Program-made: the position numbers and the translations under genes
Shown here: positions 7,494-15,487 of the stretch, piece by piece
How the letters are laid out: each line of letters opens with the position of its first letter
Numbering within the stretch: position 1 is the stretch's first letter
The notes under the pieces: generated by a model
Told to the model about the DNA's origin: nothing
Database searches by the model: none
Seen by the model: only the letters and a program-made list of their open reading frames with translations
Source: an uncultured Brevundimonas sp.
Lineage (GTDB): Bacteria; Pseudomonadota; Alphaproteobacteria; Caulobacterales; Caulobacteraceae
Assembly: GCF_943913055.1 (NCBI RefSeq)
Contig: NZ_CALTWS010000029.1
Location: forward strand, 1 to 17,947
Direction of reading: 5' to 3'
Length of the DNA: 17,947 nucleotides

Positions 7494-7703
7494 ATGGAAC
7501 CGCTGCAACGCCCCCAGGCCATCATCGACTTCTGCCTGGCCCCGCTGGACCTCGATCCGTCGAACGAGGCCGCGACCGAAGTGCGCCGTCGTCTGGAACA
7601 CGTGATCAAGACCTTCCAGGCCAAGGCCTCTGCGCCCGTCGCCGTCGACTTCTCGCGCATGCCCTCGCAGGTCATTAACGAGGCGGCCCACGGCTACGAA
7701 TAG
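7494..7703 (+). CDS. 69-residue protein of unknown function in the aceA operon
   Basis: I do not recognise this product. It is soluble and predicted mainly helical, with a central amphipathic stretch (NEAATEVRRRLEHVIKTFQAK) and a short tail ending in HGYE. There is no signal peptide, membrane helix or cysteine-rich motif beyond one Cys near residue 14. Translation is well supported by a perfect AGGAG site at 7482-7486, seven bases before the ATG. The 14-base gap after aceA means it is almost certainly transcribed with isocitrate lyase. By position it could modulate that enzyme or serve the same growth condition; this is inference only. It converges with the kinase gene, whose stop lies 29 bases further on. 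Confidence 0.82.
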   Translation: MEPLQRPQAIIDFCLAPLDLDPSNEAATEVRRRLEHVIKTFQAKASAPVAVDFSRMPSQVINEAAHGYE

Positions 7704-7720
7704 AACGTATTCGTCCCAGT

Positions 7721-7738
7721 GCCTGGCCCCGGTCAGGC
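7721..7738. terminator. Hairpin between convergent aceA operon and kinase gene (weak terminator candidate)
   Basis: The stretch GCCTGGCCCCGGTCAGGC can form a seven-pair stem (one G-T wobble in one orientation) with a four-base loop. It covers the stop codon of the kinase gene and lies 17 bases after the small gene. There is no T-tract on either side, so it may only slow polymerase or protect RNA ends. Position between convergent genes is the main support. Confidence 0.3.
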
Positions 7739-10012
7739 GGCGAGGGCGGCCGTGCGGTGGGGCAGGGTGCTGACCAGCTGGATCAGCTCCGCCGCATCGA
7801 AAGGCTTGGCCAGATGCCGGTCCGCGCCCGCCGCGGCACCGGCCTGTATATGCTCGTTCAGGGCATTGGCGGTCAGCATGATGATGGGCGTGGGCTTGAG
7901 GCCAGCCACAGCCTCCCACTGACGGATTTCGCGGGTGGCCAACAGGCCGTCCATGACCGGCATCTGCATGTCCATCAAGACGACATCGAAATCGGATTGA
8001 CGGAAGGCCTCGACCGCCTCGGCACCGTTCTCCGTCTCAACCAGTTCGGCATCGATCTGAGCCAGGATCATCTGGACCACCTTGCGGTTCACCGGATGGT
8101 CGTCGGCCAGAAGGACACGGAGACGGCGATCGCTGGTCGATGCCGCAGGCATCTGAGCGGCCGCCGCGGGGGCCTGGGCGCGGGCCAGCGGAATGGTGAG
8201 GATGAAGGCTGAGCCACCGCCCGGCTCGCTCTCGCAATCCAGAGTGCCGCCCATCATGCCGGCCAGCTGATGGGAGATGGCGAGGCCCAGACCCGAGCCG
8301 CCGAACCGGCGCGTGATGGCACCATCGGCCTGTTCGAAGCGGCTGAACAGGCGGCTGCGCGTCTCGGCGTCGAAGCCGATACCGGTGTCTTCGACCGTGA
8401 AACGGATCATTGGACGACCGGCGTTGTCGGGTATGGGCAAGGCCGTCAGGGTGACCATGCCCCGCGCCGTGAACTTGACCGCATTGGAGACCAGATTGGT
8501 CAGGATTTGCTTGATCCGCACCACGTCGCCCACGACCCAGCCGTCCAGATCCGGTGCGATCTCGACGATCAGTCGCAGCCCCTTCTCACGGGCCATGGCC
8601 TCGAACAGCTGCGCCGCCTCGCGCACGGCGCGTCCCAGGTCGAAGGGCTCGGGCGTCAGCTCCAGCCGCCCGGATTCGACTCTGGCCAGATCCAGAATGT
8701 CGCTGAGCAGGACTTGCAGCGTCTGACCCGACGACTGGATCAACTGCAGCATTTCCTTCTGCTCGGTCGTCAACCGCGTCTGGGCAAGAGCCTGCGCAAC
8801 GCCAATGACGCCGTTCAAGGGGGTGCGGATCTCGTGGCTCATATTGGCCAGGAACTGGCTCTTGGCAGTGTTGGCGGCCTGGGCCGCGTCGCGGGCCTCG
8901 GCCAGGGCCTGGGCGTCGCGCTTCAGGTCGGTGATGTCATTGACCAGGGTGACGATGCCACCCTCTGCCGTGGCGCGGTCCTGCACGCGCAGCCAGCGGC
9001 CGTCGGAGAGTTGCTGCTCTACCGTTTCGGACAGGCTGGCGCGCGCCTTCATCCGCTCTTCGATCCATGCCTCCTCGCGGCCATGGCTTTCAGGATGGAT
9101 GCCCGCGGCCAGATCAGCCTTCAGGATGTCGCGGAAGGTTATGCCGGCGACCAGCTTGGGCGCGACCTGAGGGTTCAGCTCGGCATAGCGCGCGTTCCAA
9201 AGGATCAGCCGATCCTGGGCATCGTAGAAGCCCATGCCATCGGGCATGGCCTGGATGGCCTCGCGCACCTGGGCGATGGCGCTGTGGCGAGACCAGTAGA
9301 CGAGCCCACCCAGGAAACCCGCGATGCCGATGCCCAGCGAGACCGATCCTTGCACCCAGCCGCGCACGATGTCCTCGCTGACGAGGTGGGGATGGGGCAC
9401 CGCACCGGGGTCGGGCACGACCGAGATCGCCGCCAGGGTGATCAGATGCGACAGCAGGACGCCCGCGGCGGCCAGCCAGCCGGCGATCAGGACCTGACGG
9501 GTGTTCCGGTTGTTGTTCTGCCAGGCTCCGACGGCGGTGACGGCGGCACTGGCCGTGGCCGCCAGGGCGATGATGCTCCAGTCCAGCTGAATGGCCCGGC
9601 CCGTGACGTGCGTGCCCGTCAGGCTGAGAACAGCCATGGCGACGAAAAGGACGGCCCCCGCCGCCCCCGCGACGGCGCGCCAGGCGGCGGTCTTGCCGCG
9701 CGTCGAGATCAGGTAGGTCGTGCCGACCGAGGCCAAGGCCATCAGATAGGATCCGACCGTCAGCAGCGGATCGAAATGCAGGTCCCCGCCGAAATCATAG
9801 CCGTTCATGGCCACGAAATGGGTGGTCCACAGTGTCAGGCATCCGACGACGACAGAGCCCATCGCCTTGGTGCGCCGTCCGCGATGCGCGCCCTCGCGGG
9901 CATCGGCCAGCAGCTTGAAGGCGATGGGCACGCCGACGGCACAGATCAGCGCGGCCATGCCGGCCCAGCGCCAGTCGTAATGCGCAGTCAGATGATCGAA
10001 AAACGTCAGCAC
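7733..10012 (-). CDS. MHYT-PAS hybrid sensor histidine kinase with receiver domain
   Basis: A 759-residue inner-membrane sensor. Residues about 10-240 hold seven hydrophobic helices with the MHYT-type motif THFVAM (H65), a proposed gas- or metal-sensing module. A PAS domain follows (about 246-360). The kinase core has the H-box MSHEIRTPLN (phospho-site H393), the N-box with N506 and N510, G1 DTGIGFD (542-548) and G2 GGSGLGLAIS (571-580). A receiver domain at about 631-750 has D637/D638, phospho-site D681 in MDMQMP, T714 and K736. I chose the GTG at 10012 because AGGGGG lies four bases upstream and the first membrane helix follows. The open frame extends further to 10264, but that part overlaps the M23 gene in another frame and looks non-coding. 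The downstream phospho-partner is unknown. Confidence 0.92.
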   Translation of the reverse strand: MLTFFDHLTAHYDWRWAGMAALICAVGVPIAFKLLADAREGAHRGRRTKAMGSVVVGCLTLWTTHFVAMNGYDFGGDLHFDPLLTVGSYLMALASVGTTYLISTRGKTAAWRAVAGAAGAVLFVAMAVLSLTGTHVTGRAIQLDWSIIALAATASAAVTAVGAWQNNNRNTRQVLIAGWLAAAGVLLSHLITLAAISVVPDPGAVPHPHLVSEDIVRGWVQGSVSLGIGIAGFLGGLVYWSRHSAIAQVREAIQAMPDGMGFYDAQDRLILWNARYAELNPQVAPKLVAGITFRDILKADLAAGIHPESHGREEAWIEERMKARASLSETVEQQLSDGRWLRVQDRATAEGGIVTLVNDITDLKRDAQALAEARDAAQAANTAKSQFLANMSHEIRTPLNGVIGVAQALAQTRLTTEQKEMLQLIQSSGQTLQVLLSDILDLARVESGRLELTPEPFDLGRAVREAAQLFEAMAREKGLRLIVEIAPDLDGWVVGDVVRIKQILTNLVSNAVKFTARGMVTLTALPIPDNAGRPMIRFTVEDTGIGFDAETRSRLFSRFEQADGAITRRFGGSGLGLAISHQLAGMMGGTLDCESEPGGGSAFILTIPLARAQAPAAAAQMPAASTSDRRLRVLLADDHPVNRKVVQMILAQIDAELVETENGAEAVEAFRQSDFDVVLMDMQMPVMDGLLATREIRQWEAVAGLKPTPIIMLTANALNEHIQAGAAAGADRHLAKPFDAAELIQLVSTLPHRTAALAA

Positions 10013-10019
10013 CTGGCCC

Positions 10020-10042
10020 CCTGTCCCGACAAGCGTGACAGG
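10020..10042 (-). promoter_or_regulatory. RNA hairpin overlapping the kinase ribosome-binding site
   Basis: On the minus strand, CCTGTC and GACAGG form a perfect six-pair stem with an 11-base loop in the 52-base gap between the M23 stop and the kinase GTG. The downstream arm runs into the AGGGGG ribosome site. Six T residues (bases 10051-10056 read on the minus strand) precede it. Folding could dampen kinase translation relative to the peptidase; function is inferred. Confidence 0.3.
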
Positions 10043-10064
10043 AGAAGGTGAAAAAACCGTGCGG

Positions 10065-10691
10065 TCAGGCCACCGTGGGCTGCGCGACCACGGCGGGCAG
10101 GGAGCGACCCAGGACCCGCACAGGATTGATCTGACGATCGTTGCGACGCACCTCGAAATGCAGGTGTGGCCCGGTCGAGCGACCGGTCGAGCCGACCAGG
10201 CCGATGCGTTCGCCGTCGCTGACCGCCGTGCCGGACGCCACATCGACGCGGCTGAGGTGGCCATACAGCGTGGTCATGCCGTTGGGATGGCGCACCTCGA
10301 TGAACCGCCCATAGCCGTCGGGATCGTAGCCGGTACGCAGGACGACGCCCTCGCTGGCCACATAGACGCTGGTGCCCATCGGGGCGGCGATATCGACGCC
10401 GTCGTGGTGGCGCGCGGCGGCCTCGTCGGCCAGGCGGCGCAGGCCGAACGGGGAGTTGATGGCATAGCCGCGCACGGGCTCCGAAAAGGTGATCAGTCGC
10501 GTCACGGGGCCGGGAGCCTGGACGACAGCGGTGGTCGCGGTGACTTCGGGGGCCGGACCGGGCTCAAGGTCGGGCGCGACATCCGCGTTCATGGGTGCCG
10601 CTGCGGCGGCGAAAACGGCAACACCGGCCAGCACGGCCAGCTGGCTGGAGTGGATCAGGAAAGACCGGGCGGTCAGCATCAGGCGTCGCAT
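10065..10691 (-). CDS. M23 (LytM-like) peptidoglycan endopeptidase
   Basis: A 208-residue exported protein. Residues about 13-32 are one hydrophobic segment, either an N-terminal anchor or an uncleaved signal, followed by a Pro/Ala-rich linker. The M23 domain (about 72-192) carries all expected zinc ligands and catalytic residues: H96 and D100 in HDGVD, H145 in YGH, and H176 and H178 in HLHFEV. Proteins of this type cut peptide cross-links in peptidoglycan or bind it; because the catalytic set is complete, activity is likely. I chose the ATG at 10691, with ACGGAG 11 bases upstream. The frame is open for 44 more codons, but that stretch is Arg/Pro-rich and would bury the signal. It is followed after 52 bases by the sensor kinase, suggesting one transcript. 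Confidence 0.92.
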   Translation of the reverse strand: MRRLMLTARSFLIHSSQLAVLAGVAVFAAAAAPMNADVAPDLEPGPAPEVTATTAVVQAPGPVTRLITFSEPVRGYAINSPFGLRRLADEAAARHHDGVDIAAPMGTSVYVASEGVVLRTGYDPDGYGRFIEVRHPNGMTTLYGHLSRVDVASGTAVSDGERIGLVGSTGRSTGPHLHFEVRRNDRQINPVRVLGRSLPAVVAQPTVA

Positions 10692-10853
10692 GGCGGCGTC
10701 GGCTCCGTCTGGCTCTAAGAGCGGTTGGGGTGCCGACGGGCCGCGCAAGTCAGGCGACGCTCTCGGTCGGCGACCGGGAAGGGCGTCGTTGTAAGGCTCG
10801 GTGGGGCGACTTTGGGGCCTCAAGGGGCGGCAGGTCGTCGCAGGCGCGGAACG

Positions 10854-10887
10854 AAAAAGGGCGCGCGACCCACCAGATCGCGCGCCC
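10854..10887 (-). terminator. Intrinsic terminator of the autotransporter gene
   Basis: On the minus strand a perfect ten-pair GC-rich stem (GGGCGCGCGA with TCGCGCGCCC, bases 10859-10868 and 10878-10887) with a nine-base loop is followed directly by five T residues (10854-10858). It begins 22 bases after the autotransporter stop. This is a textbook rho-independent terminator and separates that gene from the M23-kinase unit, which must then have its own promoter in 10692-10853. Confidence 0.92.
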
Positions 10888-10909
10888 TCAGTTCGCCGTT
10901 GAGCCGCGA

Positions 10910-12721
10910 CTAGAGCGGCAGTTTCAGCGTGACGGCCCCGACATGGCTGTCGGCGCTGTCGCCGAAGCGGCCTCGATAGCCCGCCGACATCCGGAACGGC
11001 CCGACGTCGGCCTCGACGCCCGCCGAGGCGATCAGCGAGCCGCCGAACGGATCGTCGAACGAGCGGGCCAGGATCTGGGCCGGGTTGCCGACGATGCCGA
11101 CGCGCACATCGTCGCGGTCTTCGCCGAAGGTGTCGCGATAACCGCCCTCGACATAGAAGTTGAGGTCGTCACCACCGCCCTCGGCCCGCAGGGAGACCTC
11201 GCCGCTGGCCGCGGCGACCGTGCGGTCCTGATAGGCGTATTCGGCGGCAGACCCGACCTCGTTATAGCCGTTCACGTCGGTGGAGACGTAGGACAGGGCG
11301 GCGCGAGGCGAGATCGCAATGCCGCCCATGTCGAACCAGAGGCCCGCCTGGACCTTGGCCCCCAGGCTGCCGCCATCGGTCTCGCCCATGTGCACGACCG
11401 GGGCCAGCGAGGTCACCCGCGAGATGTCATCATACTGGTCGATCGATCCGCCTGCGGTCGCATTGAGGAACATGTCGTTCATGCGCCAGCCGGCATAGGC
11501 ATCAAAGGCATAGGAGCGGACGTCGAACTGCATGGCTCCGGCCTCGACCTCGGTTTCGCGCAAGGTCGCGGTGAAGCCGTAGCGTGCGGTAGGCGACGCC
11601 ACATAGTCCAGGCCGACCCGGCCACCCCACCCCGTGGCATCCGCCGAGGCGACGCTTCCACGCGCATCGGTTTCCACGCTGTCGGCGATGACGGCGAAGG
11701 TCATGACCGTGCCCGGCTCCCAGGCCGCATGACCCGACACCATTTCGCCGGTCAGGTCCAGAAGGTCCTCGCGCTGACGGAAGCCTGTTTCGGCCTGCAC
11801 CGTCGATTGGGCACCGATGTCGCCGTAGTAGAGGTAGTCGTTAGCCAAGCGCGCCAACAGGCGGTGACCGGCGGCGGTCGGGTGAACGCCGTCCCAGTAC
11901 AAATAGCCGTCGGGATTTGCGCAGACGCTGGCTCCGTTGAAGCAGGGGTCCGTCGCATTTGTCAGGCCGAAGCGACCCGGATTGGCTCGCAGCGGATCGC
12001 TGATCTTGTACAGGTCCATCAGGATGATGTTGGTGCCTGGTCGCGCTGCGGCCGTGGCGAACAGGTTAGTCCGCAGAGCGCTGTTGAACGTGGTGCCGGA
12101 GAAATCAGCCAGAGCCGCGCCTGAGGTGCCGGTCGCAGTGAACTGTGGGGTGATGCCCAGTCTTGGCAGATTGCTGACCAGAATCGTCCCCGCTCCGGCC
12201 TGTGCAATGGTGTTGACGATCAGGTTGATATCGCCAGCCGCGGCGACGGCAACGCCCTGCATGGTCGACTGGGCGGTGGCGGGATTGGCCGCGGCCGCCG
12301 GGAAGGCCTGAAAGATGTTGTTGGCCCCGCCCAGCACGCTGACCAGGTCACGCGGCCCGAACGTACCGCCGGCACCGGTATAGCTGGCCAGTTGCGCCCG
12401 CATGCCGGGAGGAGAGGCGGACAGGTCCGTCCGTGCCCCCCCGAACGCGTAGTTCACGCTGCCGGTCACCGGAGCACCCGCCGTGAAGCGTCCGGCATTG
12501 AAGCCCAGCAACTCTGTAAAGACCGGCCCGTTCGAGAATCGGCCCTGGAAATAGGGTGCGGGCGGCTGGCCCGAGATGGCAAACAGATTGCCGTTGTCGC
12601 TCAGGCTGTCGCCGAAGACGACCAGGCGGTTGTAGGTCTGGGCCTGGGCGGCGCTGGTGAAGGCCCCTATGGCGGCCACGGCCAGTGCGGCCGCGCAGGC
12701 GGTGCGCAGAAAACGAGACAT
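10910..12721 (-). CDS. Autotransporter GDSL esterase/lipase (EstA-like)
   Basis: A 603-residue type V secreted protein. Residues 1-27 are a Sec signal peptide with an AQA cleavage site. The passenger (about 28-320) is a GDSL/SGNH hydrolase: block I FGDSLSDNGN with nucleophile S39, block III GGANN with N134, and block V DGVHP giving D277 and H280 of the triad. From about residue 330 to the end, alternating amphipathic strands form an autotransporter beta-barrel ending in a hydrophobic leucine. Relatives such as EstA stay on the cell surface and hydrolyse short- to medium-chain esters, affecting rhamnolipid production and motility in Pseudomonas. A strong GGGAGG site lies five bases before the ATG. 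C261 and C267 may form a disulfide. A clear intrinsic terminator follows. The substrate is unknown. Confidence 0.95.
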   Translation of the reverse strand: MSRFLRTACAAALAVAAIGAFTSAAQAQTYNRLVVFGDSLSDNGNLFAISGQPPAPYFQGRFSNGPVFTELLGFNAGRFTAGAPVTGSVNYAFGGARTDLSASPPGMRAQLASYTGAGGTFGPRDLVSVLGGANNIFQAFPAAAANPATAQSTMQGVAVAAAGDINLIVNTIAQAGAGTILVSNLPRLGITPQFTATGTSGAALADFSGTTFNSALRTNLFATAAARPGTNIILMDLYKISDPLRANPGRFGLTNATDPCFNGASVCANPDGYLYWDGVHPTAAGHRLLARLANDYLYYGDIGAQSTVQAETGFRQREDLLDLTGEMVSGHAAWEPGTVMTFAVIADSVETDARGSVASADATGWGGRVGLDYVASPTARYGFTATLRETEVEAGAMQFDVRSYAFDAYAGWRMNDMFLNATAGGSIDQYDDISRVTSLAPVVHMGETDGGSLGAKVQAGLWFDMGGIAISPRAALSYVSTDVNGYNEVGSAAEYAYQDRTVAAASGEVSLRAEGGGDDLNFYVEGGYRDTFGEDRDDVRVGIVGNPAQILARSFDDPFGGSLIASAGVEADVGPFRMSAGYRGRFGDSADSHVGAVTLKLPL

Positions 12722-12811
12722 GTGATCCTCCCATCGGCCGTCATCATGCGACCGTTCGAGGGGGACTGTGCGCCCGTTCGCGCAGGACGCAAGATGCCGC
12801 TGCGTCAGCTT

Positions 12812-14704
12812 TCAGTGCAACATTCGAAAGCGCAGCGTTCCGGCAACACTCTTCAGGGCACGGAGCGCGTCGGGATCGTAGTCACGGTCTACGTCGGTGA
12901 TGACATAGCCGGTGCGTTCGTCCGTCTTCAGATGCTGGCCCAGGATATTCAGACCGGCGGCGGCCAGCTCGCGGTTCAGCTCGGCCAGAACACCGGGCTG
13001 GTTGGTGTGGATGTGCAGGATGCGGTGCGCGCCAGACACCTCGGCCAGCTGGACGTTGGGCAGGTTGACGCAGAACGTCGTGTCGCCCCGGTTCAGATAG
13101 CCCAGCAGACGCTCGGCCGCGAACTCGGCGATGGCCTCCTGCGCCTCCTCGGTCGAGCCGCCGATGTGGGGGGTCAGGATGACGTTCTTCAGACCTATCA
13201 GCGGGCTGTCGAACGGATCGGCGTTGGTGCGCGGCTCCTCGGGAAAGACATCCAGCGCCGCGCCGCCGATCCGACCCGCGCCGATCGCCTGGGCCAGGGC
13301 ACCGATGTCGACCACATGCCCGCGCGACAGGTTCAGGAACAGGGTGCCGGGCTTCATGGCCTGAAACTGGGCCGCGCCGATCAGGTGGGTGTTCTCGGCC
13401 CGGCCATCGACATGCAGCGACACGACGTCGGCCTCGGCCAGCAGGGCCTCCAGCGAGCGCGTGCGCCGCGCGTTGCCGAGCGCCAGTCGTTCCGACAGGT
13501 CATGAAAGATGACCCGCATGCCCAGCGCCTCGGCCAGCACGGACAACTGCGAACCGATGGCCCCATAACCGACGATGCCCAGGGTCTTGCCGCGCAGTTC
13601 CCGCGAGCCGTCCGCCGACTTGTTCCATTGGCCCCGATGCATGGCGGCGGACTTGTCGGCGACGTCGCGCATCAGGGCGATGGTCAGGCCGATGGCCAGT
13701 TCGACCACGCTGCGCGTGTTGGAATAGGGGGCGTTGAAGACGGCGACCCCACGGGAGGAGGCGGCCTCCAGATCGATCTGGTTGGTGCCGATGCAGAAGG
13801 CGGCGACGGCCATCAGCCGTTCGGCCTGTTCCAGCACACGTGCGCTGACCGTGGTCTTGGACCGGATGCCCAGGACGTGTACCCCTTGGAGCGCCTCGAT
13901 CAAATCGTTCTCGTCCAGCGCGCCCTTGCGCGCCTCCACCGAATAGCCGGCCTCTTCAAGACGATCGACGGCGGCGGGGTGGATGTTCTCCAGCAGCAGC
14001 ATTCGGATGCGACTGCGCGGATAGGACCAGCGCCCGGCCAGACCCTCGGCATGCAGCAGTTCGTCCATGGACGGGGCCTCGGCATCCGCGACCTCGACCA
14101 CCCGCTCGCGCCGCACGATCTCGGTATAGGCATAGAAGCGATCGGCGGCGCCGGCCAGCTTGACCTCGGCGTCGTTCCAGCCGTCGCCGACCATGACGAT
14201 GGGGCGGGGGAAATCCTGGGCGGCAATGACCCTGGGCTTGCCGTCGGCGTGCGCCAGGGGGTTGGCTTCGTCCACGCCGGTGACGCGACCGGTGGGATCA
14301 TACGTCAGGTCGTTGCACAGGACCCGTTCCGGCGGGATTCCCAGCCGCTCGGCGATGGGGGCGATGATCTCCCGAAAGCCGCCGGACAGGATGACGATGC
14401 GGTGCGCATTCTCGCGGAAGAAGCGCAGATTGCGCCGCACCGACGGCGTGCCCTCGTCGAGGATGCGGTCGGCCAGCGTCTGGACGTGGTCGCGGGTAAG
14501 CGGGAGCAAGGCCAGCCGTTGCTGAAGCGCTTCTCCGAACCCGATCTGGCCGTCCATGGCCTGGTCGGTCAGACGCGCGACTTTGGCGCGGATCGCATCG
14601 GCGTCAGGATGATCGGCCAGGGCGATGTCGGCCAGCGCTTCAAGCGTCTCGATGCGGACGAGCGTCGAATCGAAGTCAAAAATAAGGGTCGCGGGATCGG
14701 CCAT
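12812..14704 (-). CDS. Fused phosphoserine phosphatase / D-3-phosphoglycerate dehydrogenase
   Basis: A 630-residue protein joining two serine-pathway enzymes. Residues about 4-210 are a HAD-IB phosphoserine phosphatase (SerB-like, EC 3.1.3.3): motif I D10-F-D12-S-T, motif II S108-G-G, K156, and motif IV GDGWND (173-178). After a short linker, residues about 232-550 are 3-phosphoglycerate dehydrogenase (SerA-like, EC 1.1.1.95): G379-Y-G381-A-I-G384 binds NAD, and R461, E490 and H513 match E. coli R240, E269 and H292 in spacing. Residues about 558-630 are an ACT domain that keeps the serine-binding residues H566, N568 and N586. Thus steps one and three of serine synthesis share one chain. The ATG at 14704 is preferred over a GTG at 14722 because AAGG lies eight bases upstream. 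Confidence 0.93.
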   Translation of the reverse strand: MADPATLIFDFDSTLVRIETLEALADIALADHPDADAIRAKVARLTDQAMDGQIGFGEALQQRLALLPLTRDHVQTLADRILDEGTPSVRRNLRFFRENAHRIVILSGGFREIIAPIAERLGIPPERVLCNDLTYDPTGRVTGVDEANPLAHADGKPRVIAAQDFPRPIVMVGDGWNDAEVKLAGAADRFYAYTEIVRRERVVEVADAEAPSMDELLHAEGLAGRWSYPRSRIRMLLLENIHPAAVDRLEEAGYSVEARKGALDENDLIEALQGVHVLGIRSKTTVSARVLEQAERLMAVAAFCIGTNQIDLEAASSRGVAVFNAPYSNTRSVVELAIGLTIALMRDVADKSAAMHRGQWNKSADGSRELRGKTLGIVGYGAIGSQLSVLAEALGMRVIFHDLSERLALGNARRTRSLEALLAEADVVSLHVDGRAENTHLIGAAQFQAMKPGTLFLNLSRGHVVDIGALAQAIGAGRIGGAALDVFPEEPRTNADPFDSPLIGLKNVILTPHIGGSTEEAQEAIAEFAAERLLGYLNRGDTTFCVNLPNVQLAEVSGAHRILHIHTNQPGVLAELNRELAAAGLNILGQHLKTDERTGYVITDVDRDYDPDALRALKSVAGTLRFRMLH

Positions 14705-14759
14705 CCCGCGACCTTGTCTCACCTTCGCAAGTGCAGCAACCGCTTAGGTCGCCGTAGTT

Positions 14760-15266
14760 TTAGAAGCGGCCCAGCTTGCGGATCTTGCTGTCGGGCTGCT
14801 GGGTGTCATAGGCGGCTGCGGCGATGGCGGCGGCCACGGTGATCAGGGCAAGGATGGCCCCGCCTTCCTTGGCGTGATCGCGAGCATAGTGACCGGCGTC
14901 GCTGGCATAGCGGCGGGCCGTCTTGCCGTGCTTCTTCAAGGCCTTGCGCGAGCTGCGGCGGGTATCGTCGAACCAGCGGCTGGAGCGGTGACGCGCCTCG
15001 TCCGTGAACTCGTGAGCGCGTTCGCCGGCGTCGGACAGGGTGCTGCGGACCGTGTCGGCAAGGCCGCCGAAGCGGCCGCGCAGGCCGTCGGTGTCGATCC
15101 AGCCGCGCGGATCGAACCGCTCGCGCAGACGCTCATAGCGCGTCGGGCCCGAGCGCTGGTTCAGCAGGATGGCGGCGATGCCGATCCCGGCCAGGACGGC
15201 GACCACGCCGCCGGTGATGCCCGGATGTTTGCGGATTTCGTCGAGGGGGGAGAACTGCTGGTCCAT
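14760..15266 (-). CDS. Small membrane protein of unknown function
   Basis: A 168-residue protein I cannot assign to a named family. It has one hydrophobic helix near residues 17-35 and a second, Ala/Ile-rich helix near 134-153. Between them is a long, highly charged region, rich in Arg, Lys, Asp and Ser and predicted helical, followed after the second helix by a short basic tail (IRKLGRF). The layout suggests a bitopic hairpin with the charged part on one side of the inner membrane. An AAGG ribosome site lies about ten bases before the ATG. The fused serine enzyme begins 55 bases after its stop on the same strand and no terminator is visible between, so one transcript is plausible. It is divergent from Hsp33, with a 221-base shared upstream region. 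Confidence 0.78.
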   Translation of the reverse strand: MDQQFSPLDEIRKHPGITGGVVAVLAGIGIAAILLNQRSGPTRYERLRERFDPRGWIDTDGLRGRFGGLADTVRSTLSDAGERAHEFTDEARHRSSRWFDDTRRSSRKALKKHGKTARRYASDAGHYARDHAKEGGAILALITVAAAIAAAAYDTQQPDSKIRKLGRF

Positions 15267-15329
15267 GAAATGTCTGCCTTTTCGTGGGCGACGCCTGGGA
15301 CGTCGAAACTCGCGAAACGCCCGTTCCGC

Positions 15330-15340
15330 GTTGCTGCAAC
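15330..15340. promoter_or_regulatory. Short palindrome in the region divergent between membrane protein gene and hslO
   Basis: GTTGC-T-GCAAC is a perfect 11-base dyad lying 63 bases before the membrane-protein start and about 147 bases before hslO. The 221-base shared region otherwise shows no promoter I would stand by. It could be a regulator site for either gene or a chance palindrome. Confidence 0.25.
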
Positions 15341-15487
15341 AGCGAACTACGCGGCAAGAGGTTCCCCGATATGGTCAAGGTTTTCGGCATGAGGACCGTT
15401 GCGATGGGGCAGGCCTTACGTTTGCCGCCGGGTCTTCCTATCTTGGCGTCCTTCCGACATTCGCCGTCCTCGACCAAAGGAGCCGTC

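Noticed and set aside
8270..10051. 593-codon plus-strand open frame opposite the histidine kinase
   Set aside because: Shadow of the kinase: low-complexity Gly/Gln/His/Arg composition and no motif, whereas the minus strand has every kinase and receiver box.
10013..10264. N-terminal 84-codon extension of the kinase frame
   Set aside because: It overlaps the M23 gene, including its active-site region, in another frame; its composition is Arg/Ser/Pro-rich and the GTG at 10012 has a good ribosome site.
10692..10823. 44-codon N-terminal extension of the M23 peptidase
   Set aside because: It would place a Pro/Arg-rich tail before the signal segment. The stretch also holds a nested hairpin (10756-10787), which fits a leader better than coding sequence.
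12786..12806. Hairpin between serBA stop and autotransporter start
   Set aside because: Six-pair stem with a nine-base loop but no T-tract; too weak to call a terminator.
12392..14842. 816-codon plus-strand open frame opposite the serine enzyme
   Set aside because: It crosses gene boundaries on the other strand and has antisense composition; the minus-strand frame encodes intact SerB and SerA domains.
15284..15487. 68-codon N-terminal extension of Hsp33
   Set aside because: Known Hsp33 proteins start near the GTG at 15488, which has a perfect AAAGGAG site; the extension has no family similarity.
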